Shown in pieces: positions 1 to 10,003 of a DNA stretch of 64,000 nt. Source of the stretch: Edaphobacter aggregans DSM 19364 (GTDB lineage: Bacteria > Acidobacteriota > Terriglobia > Terriglobales > Acidobacteriaceae); NCBI RefSeq assembly GCF_000745965.1, contig NZ_JQKI01000001.1, positions 62,001-126,000 of the forward strand. Direction: 5' to 3'. Position numbers and translations under genes: made by a program. Positions within the stretch are counted from its first letter, which is position 1. Each line of letters starts with the position of its first letter. The notes under the pieces are model-generated. The model did not search any database. It was not told the origin of the DNA and worked only from the letters and a program-made list of their open reading frames with translations.

Positions 1-419
1 CGCTCAACCATCACGACAATAAGCTGGACTTTGTGTCATGTAGCTCCTGTGGAGCCGCTCTTGCCTGTGACGCTATTGAGGTCGAAGAGGAAAGCGCTGA
101 ATCGGGAGGCGGACAAGAAGCAGTCCTGCGGGTATTTCGCCTCTGCGGACTGACAAACGATCAGGATCGCGCCTCTCTGAATAGAGTAGGCGAATTCATT
201 TACAGTTTTTTCTGTCATTTTCAGGGCGGTTCGCAATACCTCGAGGAGGCGTGTATGCGTAGTGCTTCGAGCCTCGAACTGCTGTGCGCTGACTGCTACG
301 CCTCGCGCGAAACTCCGGCCCTTCAAGAGACATGCTGAAGAGCGAAGGGAGCATCACGTAGGCGAATGCGGGGTGTGGCAACGATTCGCGACAAACTGGG
401 CCACATCAACCATAACCAT
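1..419. other. No supportable gene; unresolved sequence
   Basis: Open frames of about 60-100 codons exist on both strands, but none resembles a known family, has a convincing ribosome binding site, or shows the strong G/C third-position bias of the neighbouring genes. The stretch around 195-215 is A/T-rich and could hold a promoter for a gene running left out of the window. I see nothing else in it. Confidence 0.5.
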
Positions 420-921
420 ATGGTTCTAAAGACAGCACCGAAGGCATACAAGCGTTCAACCTCGCTCGAAAACTCGACCTGGTACAAGGGAATACTGGTC
501 ACCCAGCTAGCCGGAGAGGCCGATACCGGAGGGGCCTTTGATTTCTTCGTTTCGAAGATGAGAAAGGGTACCGAACCCCCTCTGCACGTCCACGCACGGG
601 ACGATGAGTTCTTCCGTATGCGGCTTGCCTTTAGGGAGAAACACGGATTCACCGGCTGCAACTTCGAACACCTGACCGTTCCTGATTCAATCTGACGAGG
701 TCCACATCATAACCGTCATCACTCCGGGTGGCTTTTTTAACGCTGTGAATAAAATGAACGAACCCGCTCAAAAGATGGAGATCCCTTCCGACGATGTTCT
801 TACCTACGCGAGCATGGACCTCACAAAAACCATGGAGATCTTTGAGAAGTATGGTGTTCGCATCCTCTCTCCAGAAGAGGTAGCAGAACCGATGCCAGAG
901 TTTCCACTCGCCAAGCACTAA
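420..921 (+). pseudogene. Cupin-domain protein gene disrupted by an internal inversion
   Basis: The 5' part (420 to about 615) encodes a quercetin-dioxygenase-like cupin with the first metal motif: PPLHVHARDDEFF supplies two His and the Glu. The 3' part, starting at about 679 in another frame, continues with FLIQSDEVHI and VITPGGFF and ends at the stop at 919-921. The missing middle lies on the opposite strand: the complement of about 616-678 reads GQVFEVAAGE then VFLPKGKPH, which is the second cupin motif (G, P-x-G, H). Reversing it restores the frame on the right side (PHT-FLIQS). About ten codons are absent on the left, so a deletion accompanied the inversion. The gene cannot make an intact cupin. 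A start upstream at 366 is possible but adds residues unlike the family. Confidence 0.8.
616..678 (-). other. Inverted segment inside the cupin gene
   Basis: Read on the minus strand this piece encodes the second cupin strand-turn motif (VFLPKGKPH), which belongs on the plus strand between DDEFF and FLIQS of the surrounding gene. The ends are estimated by eye from the protein alignment and could be off by several bases. Confidence 0.7.
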
Positions 922-986
922 CTGCACTCCCTCGCTGGTTCTTTATTTCGTGCTGGAAATCTCGTAAAACTGACAATGAGGAGCTG

Positions 987-1053
987 CCGGGTGCCCCATG
1001 CATGACGCGGCCTCATTGCGGCACGTGTGGGAACATTCGCGCGAAGCGCGAAC
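987..1053 (+). repeat. Dispersed palindromic repeat, copy 1 (short form)
   Basis: Begins CCGGGTGCCCCATGCATG, then a CCTCATTGCGGCACGTGTGGGA segment matching the hairpin of the other copies (given here as key bases only), and ends with TTCGCGCGAAGCGCGAACC. It aligns with copies at 4200-4296 and, inverted, at 58838-58935. It fills the gap between the broken cupin and the next gene. Confidence 0.7.
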
Positions 1054-1068
1054 CACTAAAATCCCCTC

Positions 1069-1452
1069 ATGCCCCTCCCGCCCGATTGCATGACCGGCAC
1101 CTTCCACTCCCACGGCTCCGTCGCCCTCACCATCACCGTCGCGGGCCTCCTCTTCGCCATCTACGCCCTCACCCGAGCCTTCCAGTTCCTCCGCGAAGAG
1201 TCCCACGCCCGCCGCACCCAAACCACCCCACCCGACCGCCACACCGCCAAGGCCTGGCTCCTCGGACTCTGGGTCCTCCTCCCACCCACCTGGCTCCTCT
1301 GCGAGCACATCTTCCTCTACCGCGCCTTCGGCAAACCCGCCTGCTTCGACTTCTTCACCCACGCCCAGCACATCGTCATCACCGGCTGGCTCGCCACCCT
1401 CGCCGTCCTCACCTTCCTCTACTTCGGCAAAGAGATCCTCGGCAAAGACTAA
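1069..1452 (+). CDS. Small three-helix membrane protein, unknown function
   Basis: The 127-residue product has three hydrophobic segments at about residues 18-40, 62-84 and 100-120, with a basic, Thr/Pro-rich loop between the first two. I do not recognise a family. Codon use is strongly C-ending as in neighbouring genes, which supports real coding. A second in-frame ATG at 1090 would remove only seven residues and leave all three helices, so the exact start is open. The gene stands alone: a dispersed repeat lies just upstream and about 190 bases without a gene follow. Confidence 0.65.
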   Translation: MPLPPDCMTGTFHSHGSVALTITVAGLLFAIYALTRAFQFLREESHARRTQTTPPDRHTAKAWLLGLWVLLPPTWLLCEHIFLYRAFGKPACFDFFTHAQHIVITGWLATLAVLTFLYFGKEILGKD

Positions 1453-1646
1453 CCCTCACCACTGCACCATCATCCAGATTTGACTCTTCCACAAGTCCTC
1501 CCTACTCTTGAGAAACTTTCGCCAGCGTTTTCATTCGATAAGTGCGGATGAGAACCTCAGGCTCCGCGGGCACTCGTCTCTCAAGTTGTTTCTGAATGCA
1601 TTTTGTTCCGTCTCGTCTACCCCAGACCACGATCGGAGAATCATTC

Positions 1647-2527
1647 ATGCCACAAGGGAAGGCCGCCCTCCTTGCTCTCACACTCCTTGCATCTCTGATC
1701 GTCCCCGCTGCCATTGCCTCGGCCCACCAGAGTGCTCCTGTCGCAAACCAACCGCCGGCAGAGGACGCAGCAAGGGCCGAAGAGCTGCGAAATGCCGCGC
1801 AGAATCCTGTCGCCAGCCTCATCAGCGTTCCGCTGCAGGACAGCATAAACCCAGGCTTTGTACCGGGGTACCGCACGCAAAATGTGCTGAACATCCAGCC
1901 GGTGATTCCCGTGAAGCTCAACGAAGACTGGAACGTGATCATTCGCTGGATCACTCCCATCATCTACCAGCCGATCACTCCACCGTCCCTAGGCGCTCCC
2001 GAACTTGGCGCCTCTGGCCTCGGCGACATGCAGCCCACCTTTTTGTTCTCCCCGAGAAAACCGCACAAGATAAACTGGGGCGCTGGTCCCATCTTTCAAC
2101 TGCCGACGGCAACCAGCGACTACCTGGGACAAGGAAAACTTGGCATCGGGCCCAACCTCGTCATTCTGGCGATGCCCCGCAAGTTCGTGATGGGCGTCCT
2201 CATCAACAACATCTGGTCGGTCGCCGGCAGCGGCAGCCGTACCGACGTCAATCAGATGCTCCTGCAGTACTTCGTCAACTACAACATGAAAAAGGGTTGG
2301 TACCTCACCACGCAACCCATCATCACCGCCCACTGGAACTCCACTGCGGCCAGCGGAAGTGTGTGGACGCTCCCTTCGGCGGTGGCGTGGGAAGAATCAT
2401 GAAACTGGGAATGCAGCCCGTGAACATCAACGTTCAGGTGTACGGCAACGCCGTCCATGTTCCTCAAACATCACCCTGGGGAGTTCGAGGAACCTTCGCA
2501 CTGCTGTTCCCAAAGGAGCGCAAGTGA
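1647..2527 (+). pseudogene. Outer-membrane beta-barrel protein (phenol MetA/neuromedin-U-like), single frameshift
   Basis: Begins with a signal peptide (residues 1 to about 26, ending AIASA) and continues as a beta-strand-rich protein with SLISVPLQDSIN, GLGDMQP and PTATSDYLGQG-type segments. These are typical of proteins annotated as MetA-pathway-of-phenol-degradation or neuromedin U, which are predicted outer-membrane channels. The ATG at 1647 has CGGAGAA about seven bases upstream, better than the upstream ATG at 1596. The first frame stops at 2402, but the family C-terminus (FGGGVGRIMKLGMQPVN ... FALLFPKERK) continues in another frame to 2527. One C appears to be missing in the CCC run at 2372-2374. 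Family members commonly sit beside DUF1254 genes, as here. Confidence 0.75.
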
Positions 2528-2619
2528 CACGAGATGGCAAAGGTCTAAAGACTGAGCCAAATGACGAGAAGCAATCGCAAACACCACGTTGAACTGGCGA
2601 ACAAAACATCGGAGGACCC

Positions 2620-4110
2620 ATGCAAAAGACGCCGTCCACTTCCATCGTTCTTATTGCGCTGCTCACTTCCGCAATCGGGTGCAACACCCAGCCCGCCCCC
2701 CAAACAGCAGCTCCAGAATCTGCCGCTTCCTCCGCTGCCGCCTCTGCCGCCTCCATCCCCGGGCCCGTTTCCGGAACCCGAATGACAGAAGACTACGTCC
2801 GCCACGTCGGAGCCATGGCCTATCTCTGGGGCTGGCCCATGGTCAACATCCACAATCGCAAGACTACCTTCGAAAAGATTCCCGGGCCGGGAATGATGGG
2901 AGGGATCGTACCCGTCGCTCCTTCCAACCAGATTGGAATGCTGCGCGACTACATCGTTCCTCAAGAACGTGTCGTCGCGTGCCCCAATCAGGATGTCGTC
3001 TACGGCTTCAGCATCCTCGATCTCGCACAGGAGCCGGTCGTCATTCAGGTGCCCGACTTCGGAGACAGATTCTGGGTCTACCAGGTCGTCGATCAGCGCA
3101 CCGATTCATTCGCGCAGTTGGGCAAGATGTACGGCACCAAACCCGGCTTCTATCTCCTCGCAGGCCCCGACTGGAAAGGGACAACGCCGAACGGAATTGC
3201 TGGCGTCTTCCGCTCAAAGACCAGCCTCGGGATCGTAATCCCTCGCGCATTTATGGACGATACCGACGAGGATCGAAAAGCCATCCAGCCCGTCTTACAG
3301 GGAATTCTGCTCTACCCTCTCAGCAAGTTCACCGGTCAGACCCAGACCAAAGATTGGGCGGCTATGCCGAACTATCCGGCCCCGTCACAAGGACAAGAAG
3401 AGACCAAGTGGGTCGTGCCTGAGACCTTCTTCGATCTGCTCCCTGCGGTGATGAAAGAGGTCCCTCCCCTTCCCGGAGAAGAAGCTCTCTACGCCAACAT
3501 TCAGAGCGTCCTCGACGCTGCTTCGAAGGACCCCAAACTGCACGCTGCGCTCGTCTCCTCAGCAGTAGAAGCCGACAAGAACCTCATCACCCCTCTCTTC
3601 CAATTCCACAACTGGGGCATTCCCCTTCCGCACAACTGGACCACACAGAACAATGGTGCTGAATTCGGAACCGATTACTTCACTCGCGCCGCCGTCGCGA
3701 AATCCAACATCTTCGTCAACGCCCCTCGTGAAACGAAATACTTCTACCAGGATCTCGACGGCGATGGTCAACAGTTGAACGGCAACCATGCATACACTGT
3801 CACCTTCGCTGCCGGTCAGCTTCCTCCGGTGAAAGGCTTCTGGTCGCTAACGCTTTACAACCAGAACCACTTCTTCTCACCGAACGAGATCAAACGCTAC
3901 TCCGTCGGAACCAAGAACAAGACGCTCGTGAAGTCACCAGACGGCTCCCTCACCATCTACGTGCAATCCACCCCACCCGAAGGAGACAAAAAAGCTAACT
4001 GGCTCCCGGCGCCGAAGGAAAACATCGCTCTCTATACCCGAGCATACTGGCCCGAGGAAGCAGCGCTCAACGGTACCTGGACCCCACCCGTCGTGACCAA
4101 AGTGAAATAG
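2620..4110 (+). CDS. DUF1254/DUF1214 domain lipoprotein
   Basis: The 496-residue protein has a lipoprotein signal with lipobox AIGC (Cys21), then an Ala/Pro-rich linker. The DUF1254 region at about residues 55-185 starts AYLWGWPMVN. The C-terminal DUF1214 region at about 370-490 contains AYTVTFAAGQLPPVKGFWS and ends near ALYTRAYWPEEAALNGTW. Length and order of domains match the family. The biochemical role is not established; these proteins are cell-envelope proteins. CGGAGGAC lies just before the ATG. The preceding outer-membrane protein is a frequent partner, so a joint envelope function is plausible. Confidence 0.85.
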   Translation: MQKTPSTSIVLIALLTSAIGCNTQPAPQTAAPESAASSAAASAASIPGPVSGTRMTEDYVRHVGAMAYLWGWPMVNIHNRKTTFEKIPGPGMMGGIVPVAPSNQIGMLRDYIVPQERVVACPNQDVVYGFSILDLAQEPVVIQVPDFGDRFWVYQVVDQRTDSFAQLGKMYGTKPGFYLLAGPDWKGTTPNGIAGVFRSKTSLGIVIPRAFMDDTDEDRKAIQPVLQGILLYPLSKFTGQTQTKDWAAMPNYPAPSQGQEETKWVVPETFFDLLPAVMKEVPPLPGEEALYANIQSVLDAASKDPKLHAALVSSAVEADKNLITPLFQFHNWGIPLPHNWTTQNNGAEFGTDYFTRAAVAKSNIFVNAPRETKYFYQDLDGDGQQLNGNHAYTVTFAAGQLPPVKGFWSLTLYNQNHFFSPNEIKRYSVGTKNKTLVKSPDGSLTIYVQSTPPEGDKKANWLPAPKENIALYTRAYWPEEAALNGTWTPPVVTKVK

Positions 4111-4199
4111 GAGGGTGTTCGAGTAAAGAAGGTTCGTCTTTCTCTCATCGCTACCTCGCCCTCACCGAAAGGGCGCAACCGCTCTGCCGAAGGCCGGAG

Positions 4200-4296
4200 C
4201 CGGGTGCCCCATTCATGCGGCTTCATCGCATGAGTGGGTCATTCGGGCGAAGCTCGAACCGCTTCTAGGTGCGACAAGCCTTCAGGCTTGGCCCTC
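4200..4296 (+). repeat. Dispersed composite palindromic repeat, copy 2
   Basis: Starts CCGGGTGCCCCATTCATGCG, forms a hairpin (CATTCATGCG with CGCATGAGTG), then TTCGGGCGAAGCTCGAACC, then a second palindrome AAGCCTTCAGGCTT at about 4278-4291. The same order of elements occurs inverted at 58838-58935. Confidence 0.8.
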
Positions 4297-4490
4297 TCCA
4301 CCGTTCAAAAAGAAGGGGCTTCAGCCCCTGGAGTATGCCTTCACTGCGGTCGGACCTGTCAAGCCCCCCTGTTCAGGCAAAAATCCATCAAATGACAGAA
4401 ACAAAGCAGCTTAACCTCAAAAAACAAAATCCCGAAAAGCGCCGATTCACCCCACCCAATCTGCTAAACTAAATACATACAAAGAAACAG

Positions 4491-4516
4491 AAAAGCCCCG
4501 AATTCTCGGGGCTTTT
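4491..4516. terminator. Rho-independent terminator between convergent genes
   Basis: Perfect 11-bp stem AAAAGCCCCGA / TCGGGGCTTTT with a four-base loop. A and T tracts on both sides let it work for the DUF1254 gene on the plus strand and the CDF transporter gene on the minus strand. Confidence 0.9.
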
Positions 4517-4571
4517 CCCTTTAAATCAACAATCTGCAAGACAAAACCCTGCAAAATCAACACCTTACACC

Positions 4572-4632
4572 CAAGGTACCAGGCTAAAGTATCTACTTTG
4601 AATACTTTGCACAAATCCAAGGGGAGGGGAGG
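4572..4632 (-). repeat. TGCAAAGTATTCA-type dispersed repeat, copy A
   Basis: On the minus strand it reads CCCTCCCCTCCCC, TGTGCAAAGTATTCAAAG, a variable part, then TTTAGCC and GGTACCTTGG. The same order is seen on the plus strand at 56164-56226. It touches the stop codon of the CDF transporter gene. Confidence 0.7.
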
Positions 4633-4633
4633 G

Positions 4634-5584
4634 TCAGTGCGAGTGATCGTGATGGTGGTGATGCCCGTGCGCCCCCACCTCCTCCGGCTCCGGAGGCGAG
4701 CTGCATCCATGCGTCGTCTCGCACCCCGTCGTCTCAAACTGGATCGTCGTATGCGTAATCTTGAACCGCTCCCGCAGCCTGTCATTGATGGCCTCGAGGA
4801 TCGACGAGCACTCCGACGCAGGCATCTCGTTCACCGTCACATGACTGGCCAGAGCGTGCGTCTGCGACCCCAGACTCCAGACGTGCAGGTCGTGCACGTC
4901 CAGCACGCCGTCCACGGTCGCCATCGCCTCGCGAACCGCGCCCAGGCTCACGCTGCGCGGCGTGCCTTCGAGCAGGATGTTCAGCGTCTCGCGGATGATC
5001 CCCACCGAGCTCCACACGATCATCGTCGCAATCAGCAACGAAAGCACCGGGTCCACCCACGTCATCCCGGTAAACAGAATCGCCGCGCCGCCCGCGATCA
5101 CCGCCGCGGTCGAGAGTGTATCGCCCAGCATATGCAGAAAGACGCTCCGTATGTTCACGTCGCCCGAGAAGCGCCACAGCAGCGCCGCGACAGTTCCGTT
5201 CATCACCACGCCGGCCGCTGCAACCTCCATCATCAGCTGCGGGTGAACCTCCACCGGCGTGCTCAGCCGCTCGATCGCCTCAACCGCGATCCACACCGAG
5301 AGCACCACCAGCGTCGCCGCGTTCACAAACGCCGCCAGAACCCCGGCCCGCTGATAGCCAAACGTCTTCTCATCCGTCGCCGGACGGGTCTGAAAATAAA
5401 CCGCAACGTAGGAGAGCACGATCGCCAGCAGGTCGCTCAGGTTGTGGCCGGCCTCCGAGATCAGGGCCAGCGAGTGCGCCTTCAGGCCGAAGAGAAACGT
5501 CGCCACCACATAGGCGAACGTCAGCCCCATCGACACCTTCAGCACCATCTGCATGCGGCGGTTCGGGCTGGCGACCATATGCAT
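4634..5584 (-). CDS. Cation diffusion facilitator (Zn/Co/Cd efflux) transporter
   Basis: The 316-residue protein is a CDF-family exporter of divalent metals, probably a proton antiporter in the inner membrane. Six hydrophobic segments occupy about residues 13-200. The metal site is formed by H47-x3-D51 in helix 2 (EAGHNLSD) and H151-x3-D155 in helix 5 (FLHMLGD), as in zinc transporters. The cytoplasmic C-terminal domain (about 205-295) contains DVHDLHVWSLGS, and the tail is His-rich (GHHHHHDHSH), a likely metal-binding end. An alternative ATG two codons in (5578) is possible. It follows a small anchored protein by 32 bases and is probably co-transcribed with it. Confidence 0.92.
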   Translation of the reverse strand: MHMVASPNRRMQMVLKVSMGLTFAYVVATFLFGLKAHSLALISEAGHNLSDLLAIVLSYVAVYFQTRPATDEKTFGYQRAGVLAAFVNAATLVVLSVWIAVEAIERLSTPVEVHPQLMMEVAAAGVVMNGTVAALLWRFSGDVNIRSVFLHMLGDTLSTAAVIAGGAAILFTGMTWVDPVLSLLIATMIVWSSVGIIRETLNILLEGTPRSVSLGAVREAMATVDGVLDVHDLHVWSLGSQTHALASHVTVNEMPASECSSILEAINDRLRERFKITHTTIQFETTGCETTHGCSSPPEPEEVGAHGHHHHHDHSH

Positions 5585-5616
5585 GACTTAAGTGTAGTCC
5601 CCGCCGGACAACCGCT

Positions 5617-6135
5617 TCAATCGCCGTGCGTTGCAGGCTTGTGTCTGTCTTCCACGGGGCGGTGTCTGTCTTCCATGTGCCGGTCGATCCCGAGAATCGG
5701 CCGCGGAACATCTGCTGACAGGCGCAGGCCGCTCCAGCTCTCCGCCACCACGATGCTGTTGGCCGGATTGTGAGGCTCGTACCGCACCTGCACCGGAAGG
5801 TCGGTGCGGACGTCGCGCACCAGCTCCGCCAGCGCAGTCACATCCTGCGCCGCCTCGTAGCTCACCCCGCCGATCCGGTAGTTGTAGACGATCAGCCGCG
5901 GCGTGGGCATGTCCTCCTGGAGATACGGAGCCTCCGTGATGCTGCCGTCCGTGATCCGCCCGATCGAGGCCAGGTGTACGCGCCGAGCATGCTCGATCTC
6001 CTCCGCCGTAGGCCGCGGCCGGCGCAGAAGGTACCAGGCCACGCCCCCGATCGCAGCCGCCGCCGCGACCGCTGCCGCAACATTGCGCGGCGACCGCAGC
6101 GGTAACGAAAGATCCTCTGGAATGAACTCGAGCAC
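5617..6135 (-). CDS. Single-pass membrane protein, unknown function
   Basis: The 172-residue protein has one hydrophobic segment at about residues 18-37 ([19 protein letters not shown]) and a soluble region containing [32 protein letters not shown] and VAESWSGL. This resembles DUF3592-like or similar small beta domains, but I cannot assign a family. The start is a GTG. The C-terminus has a short degenerate repeat (EDRHRP / EDRHKP) encoded by a repeated GACAGACAC stretch. It lies 32 bases upstream of the CDF transporter on the same strand and is divergent from hslV. Confidence 0.7.
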   Translation of the reverse strand: MLEFIPEDLSLPLRSPRNVAAAVAAAAAIGGVAWYLLRRPRPTAEEIEHARRVHLASIGRITDGSITEAPYLQEDMPTPRLIVYNYRIGGVSYEAAQDVTALAELVRDVRTDLPVQVRYEPHNPANSIVVAESWSGLRLSADVPRPILGIDRHMEDRHRPVEDRHKPATHGD

Positions 6136-6173
6136 GGCAGTCTGCCAAGAGCATAGCCCACCTCACCCGTCTC

Positions 6174-6953
6174 GTGTTCGCCGCTTTCTGCCAAAACAGT
6201 GCTACCCGAGGTTCGCCGGGGCCGCCCGATCTCCCAAACTGGGTGGCGATATACTGGCATGTGCTCAAAAACCGCAAGTTTTCGTCATCCCGACCTTCAA
6301 CCCCTCCCCTGAAAGCCGCCTCCGCCAGCCTGCCTGACCGGACCATCCGAACCACAGATCTTCGAGGCTCGGCATCCAACCTCGCTCACCCGCTTGATCT
6401 GGGAGACGGCCGCCGCATCCGCTCCACCACCGTCGTCTGCGTCCGCCGCGACGGCTCGGTCGTCATGGCCGCCGACGGGCAGGTCTCCCTCGGCAACACC
6501 GTCATGAAGCACTCGGCAAAAAAGATCCGCCGCCTCTACCAGGACAAGGTGCTCGCCGGATTCGCCGGCTCCACCGCCGACGCCTTCTCCCTCTTCGCCC
6601 GCTTCGAGACCAAGCTCGAGCAATACGCCGGAAACCTGAGCCGAGCCGCCGTCGAGCTCGCCAAGGACTGGCGCACCGACAAGATGCTCCGTCAGCTCGA
6701 GGCCCTGCTCATCGTCGCCGACACGCGCCAGACCCTCATGCTCTCCGGCACCGGAGATGTCATCGACCCCGACGAGGGCATCTGCGCCATCGGCTCCGGC
6801 GGAAGCTTCGCATTGGCCGCGGGCCGCGCCCTGCTCGACAACACCAACCTCTCCGCCCGCGAGATCGCAGAAAAATCGATGAAGATCGCCGGCGACATCT
6901 GCATCTACACCAACCAGACCTTCACAATTGAGGAGTTGAAGGCGACCGCGTAA
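6174..6953 (+). CDS. hslV: ATP-dependent protease HslVU, peptidase subunit HslV
   Basis: HslV is the proteasome-like Thr peptidase that docks on the HslU ATPase ring in the cytoplasm. The conserved part begins [11 protein letters not shown] near 6423; the first Thr (codon 6426-6428) is the expected N-terminal nucleophile. Family motifs [32 protein letters not shown] and the C-terminal [15 protein letters not shown] follow. The start is unresolved: no ATG lies between the upstream stop and the catalytic Thr. Candidates are GTG at 6174, 6243 or 6261, all giving an unusual 55-84-residue leader, so a non-standard start nearer the Thr is possible. hslU follows after 33 bases, forming the usual operon. 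Confidence 0.93.
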   Translation: MFAAFCQNSATRGSPGPPDLPNWVAIYWHVLKNRKFSSSRPSTPPLKAASASLPDRTIRTTDLRGSASNLAHPLDLGDGRRIRSTTVVCVRRDGSVVMAADGQVSLGNTVMKHSAKKIRRLYQDKVLAGFAGSTADAFSLFARFETKLEQYAGNLSRAAVELAKDWRTDKMLRQLEALLIVADTRQTLMLSGTGDVIDPDEGICAIGSGGSFALAAGRALLDNTNLSAREIAEKSMKIAGDICIYTNQTFTIEELKATA

Positions 6954-6986
6954 GCGTCATCGCTTTATCTTCCAGGAGCAACACCC

Positions 6987-8546
<1,560 letters not shown>

Positions 8547-8576
8547 CATAGGTTCACCCTTCGAGCGCCGCTGCGA

Positions 8577-9053
8577 TCACGCATGGCGGCGGCGTTTTGA
8601 TTTGCCTTCGACTTCAGGCATCAGCAACTCTACATCGTCCACTCCAAGCTCACGACCGTCCGCGCTCCGCACGGTGATCTTCGCCAGAGGCTTGCGATGC
8701 GGTCTGTCGAGAAGGCTGGAGTGTTCATCGCCCTTGCCGAACATGTGCTTCTCTCCCCACTGCCGCAGCGCGACCATCGTCGGCAGCAGGTCTTTGCCCT
8801 TCTCAGTCAGCTCGTACTCGCTGTAGGCGCTGCCGTCCGATGCGGGAACCACACGCAGAACACCGGCCTCCACCAACGCCCTCAGCCGTACAGCAAGAAT
8901 GTTCTTTGCCATGCCCAGTCCACGCTCGAACTCCGAGAACCGCTTGACCCCCAGCATGGCGTCGCGGACGATCAACAGCGACCACCACTCGCCAACGACA
9001 TCGAGTGAGCGAGCGATAGGGCAGACGCTGTCCTGATTGGACTTATGCTTCAT
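8577..9053 (-). CDS. HxlR-family winged-helix transcriptional regulator
   Basis: The 158-residue protein has the HxlR core: CPIARSLDVVGEWWSLLIVRDAMLG, then FSEFERGLGMAKNILAVRLR and a wing ending YELTEKG, at about residues 11-100 (motifs given in parts of up to 20 residues elsewhere). The start at 9053 is chosen because AGGAGGG lies six bases upstream; an ATG further out (9134) would add 27 residues unlike the family. It is divergent from the dehydrogenase gene at 9167, which is the usual arrangement for an HxlR regulator and its target. The C-terminal 50 residues are charged and not conserved. Confidence 0.9.
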   Translation of the reverse strand: MKHKSNQDSVCPIARSLDVVGEWWSLLIVRDAMLGVKRFSEFERGLGMAKNILAVRLRALVEAGVLRVVPASDGSAYSEYELTEKGKDLLPTMVALRQWGEKHMFGKGDEHSSLLDRPHRKPLAKITVRSADGRELGVDDVELLMPEVEGKSKRRRHA

Positions 9054-9066
9054 CTCGCCCTCCTGG

Positions 9067-9088
9067 GAATATTCTACCAGAACTAGTT
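9067..9088. promoter_or_regulatory. Possible HxlR operator in divergent spacer
   Basis: Two perfect 8-bp palindromes, GAATATTC (9067-9074) and AACTAGTT (9081-9088), lie in the 113-base spacer between the HxlR gene and the dehydrogenase gene. HxlR proteins bind such short symmetric sites as dimers. The assignment rests on position and symmetry only. Confidence 0.35.
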
Positions 9089-9166
9089 GCATCTTGAAAC
9101 CATTTCGCTCATCCAAAGAAACGGCTGCAAACATTCACGGCGAACGCCGGAAAGAGGAAGACCACG

Positions 9167-9943
9167 ATGCGATTGAAGGGAAAGAAGGCACTCATCACAG
9201 GCGGAAACAGCGGTATAGGACTGGCGACGGCTAAGCTCTTCGTCGACGAGGGCGCGGAGGTCATTATCACCGGCCGCAACCAGCAGACACTCGACGAGGC
9301 GCTGAAGCTGCTCGGCCCCAAGGCACACGCGCTCAAGGTGGAGATCACCGATTCAGCCGCGCGCAAGGCCGCCTTCAAAGAGGCTGCCGACAAGTTCGGC
9401 AAACTGGATATCGTCTTTGCGAACGCAGGCATTCCCGGCAACACTCCCGCTGGAAAGACCTCCGAAGAACTCTTCCGCCAGATCATCGACACGAATCTCA
9501 CCTCGGTCTTCTTCACCGTGGAGGACTCACTGCCCTACCTCAACGACGCTGCCTCGATCATCCTGAACGGCTCCGTCATCGGCACGCTGGGACAGCCGGG
9601 CTATGCGGCCTATGCGGCCACGAAGGCAGGCGTTCGCGCGCTGGCGCGGTCATTGGCTGCCGACCTCTCGCCGCGCGGCATTCGCGTCAACGTCGTCGCG
9701 CCGGGAGCCACCAAGACTCCCATCTGGTCTCGCAACGCCTCGCGCACCGAAGAGCAGGTGTCGGGCCTTGAGCAGCAGCTCTCGAAGGTCATCCCGCTGG
9801 GACGCATGGGTGAGGCCGATGAGATCGCGAAGGCCGTGCTCTTCCTCGCCTCCGACGACTCGTCGTATGTGCAGGGGGCGGAACTCTTCGTCGACGGCGG
9901 AATGACAGGAACTCCGTTCGGTGGCGCTGGAGCGCGTGGCTAA
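9167..9943 (+). CDS. Short-chain dehydrogenase/reductase (SDR)
   Basis: The 258-residue classical SDR has a nucleotide-binding TGGNSGIG at residues 11-18, NAG at 86-88, catalytic Ser136 (NGSVIG), Tyr149 and Lys153 (YAATK), and the C-terminal LASDDSSYVQGAELFVDGG. Arg37 after the second strand (TGRN) suggests NADP(H) preference. The substrate is not deducible. The ATG at 9167 follows an AGAGGAAG sequence. It is divergent from an HxlR regulator, so redox or electrophile-responsive expression is likely. A strong terminator follows. Confidence 0.92.
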   Translation: MRLKGKKALITGGNSGIGLATAKLFVDEGAEVIITGRNQQTLDEALKLLGPKAHALKVEITDSAARKAAFKEAADKFGKLDIVFANAGIPGNTPAGKTSEELFRQIIDTNLTSVFFTVEDSLPYLNDAASIILNGSVIGTLGQPGYAAYAATKAGVRALARSLAADLSPRGIRVNVVAPGATKTPIWSRNASRTEEQVSGLEQQLSKVIPLGRMGEADEIAKAVLFLASDDSSYVQGAELFVDGGMTGTPFGGAGARG

Positions 9944-9961
9944 TTCGCGCTCTAGATAATG

Positions 9962-9995
9962 GGGCCGCGCGAGAGGACGCGCGGCCCATTTTTTT
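9962..9995 (+). terminator. Rho-independent terminator after the SDR gene
   Basis: Ten-bp GC stem GGGCCGCGCG / CGCGCGGCCC with a six-base loop, followed by ATTTTTTT. Very strong for the plus strand; it also lies just beyond the 3' end of osmC on the minus strand. Confidence 0.93.
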
Positions 9996-10003
9996 GAGAT
10001 GAG

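Larger units (their letters stand above)
4111..4633. other. Intergenic region with repeats and a bidirectional terminator
   Basis: Separates two convergent genes. It holds the long copy of a composite palindromic repeat (4200-4296), a GGGGCTTCAGCCCC palindrome at about 4316-4329, a perfect terminator hairpin (4491-4516) and one copy of the TGCAAAGTATTCA-type repeat (4572-4632). No coding signal was seen. Confidence 0.7.

Noticed and set aside
33..338. Plus-strand open frame of 101 codons at the window start
   Set aside because: No recognisable domain or ribosome site, and a minus-strand frame of similar length overlaps it; coding is not supported.
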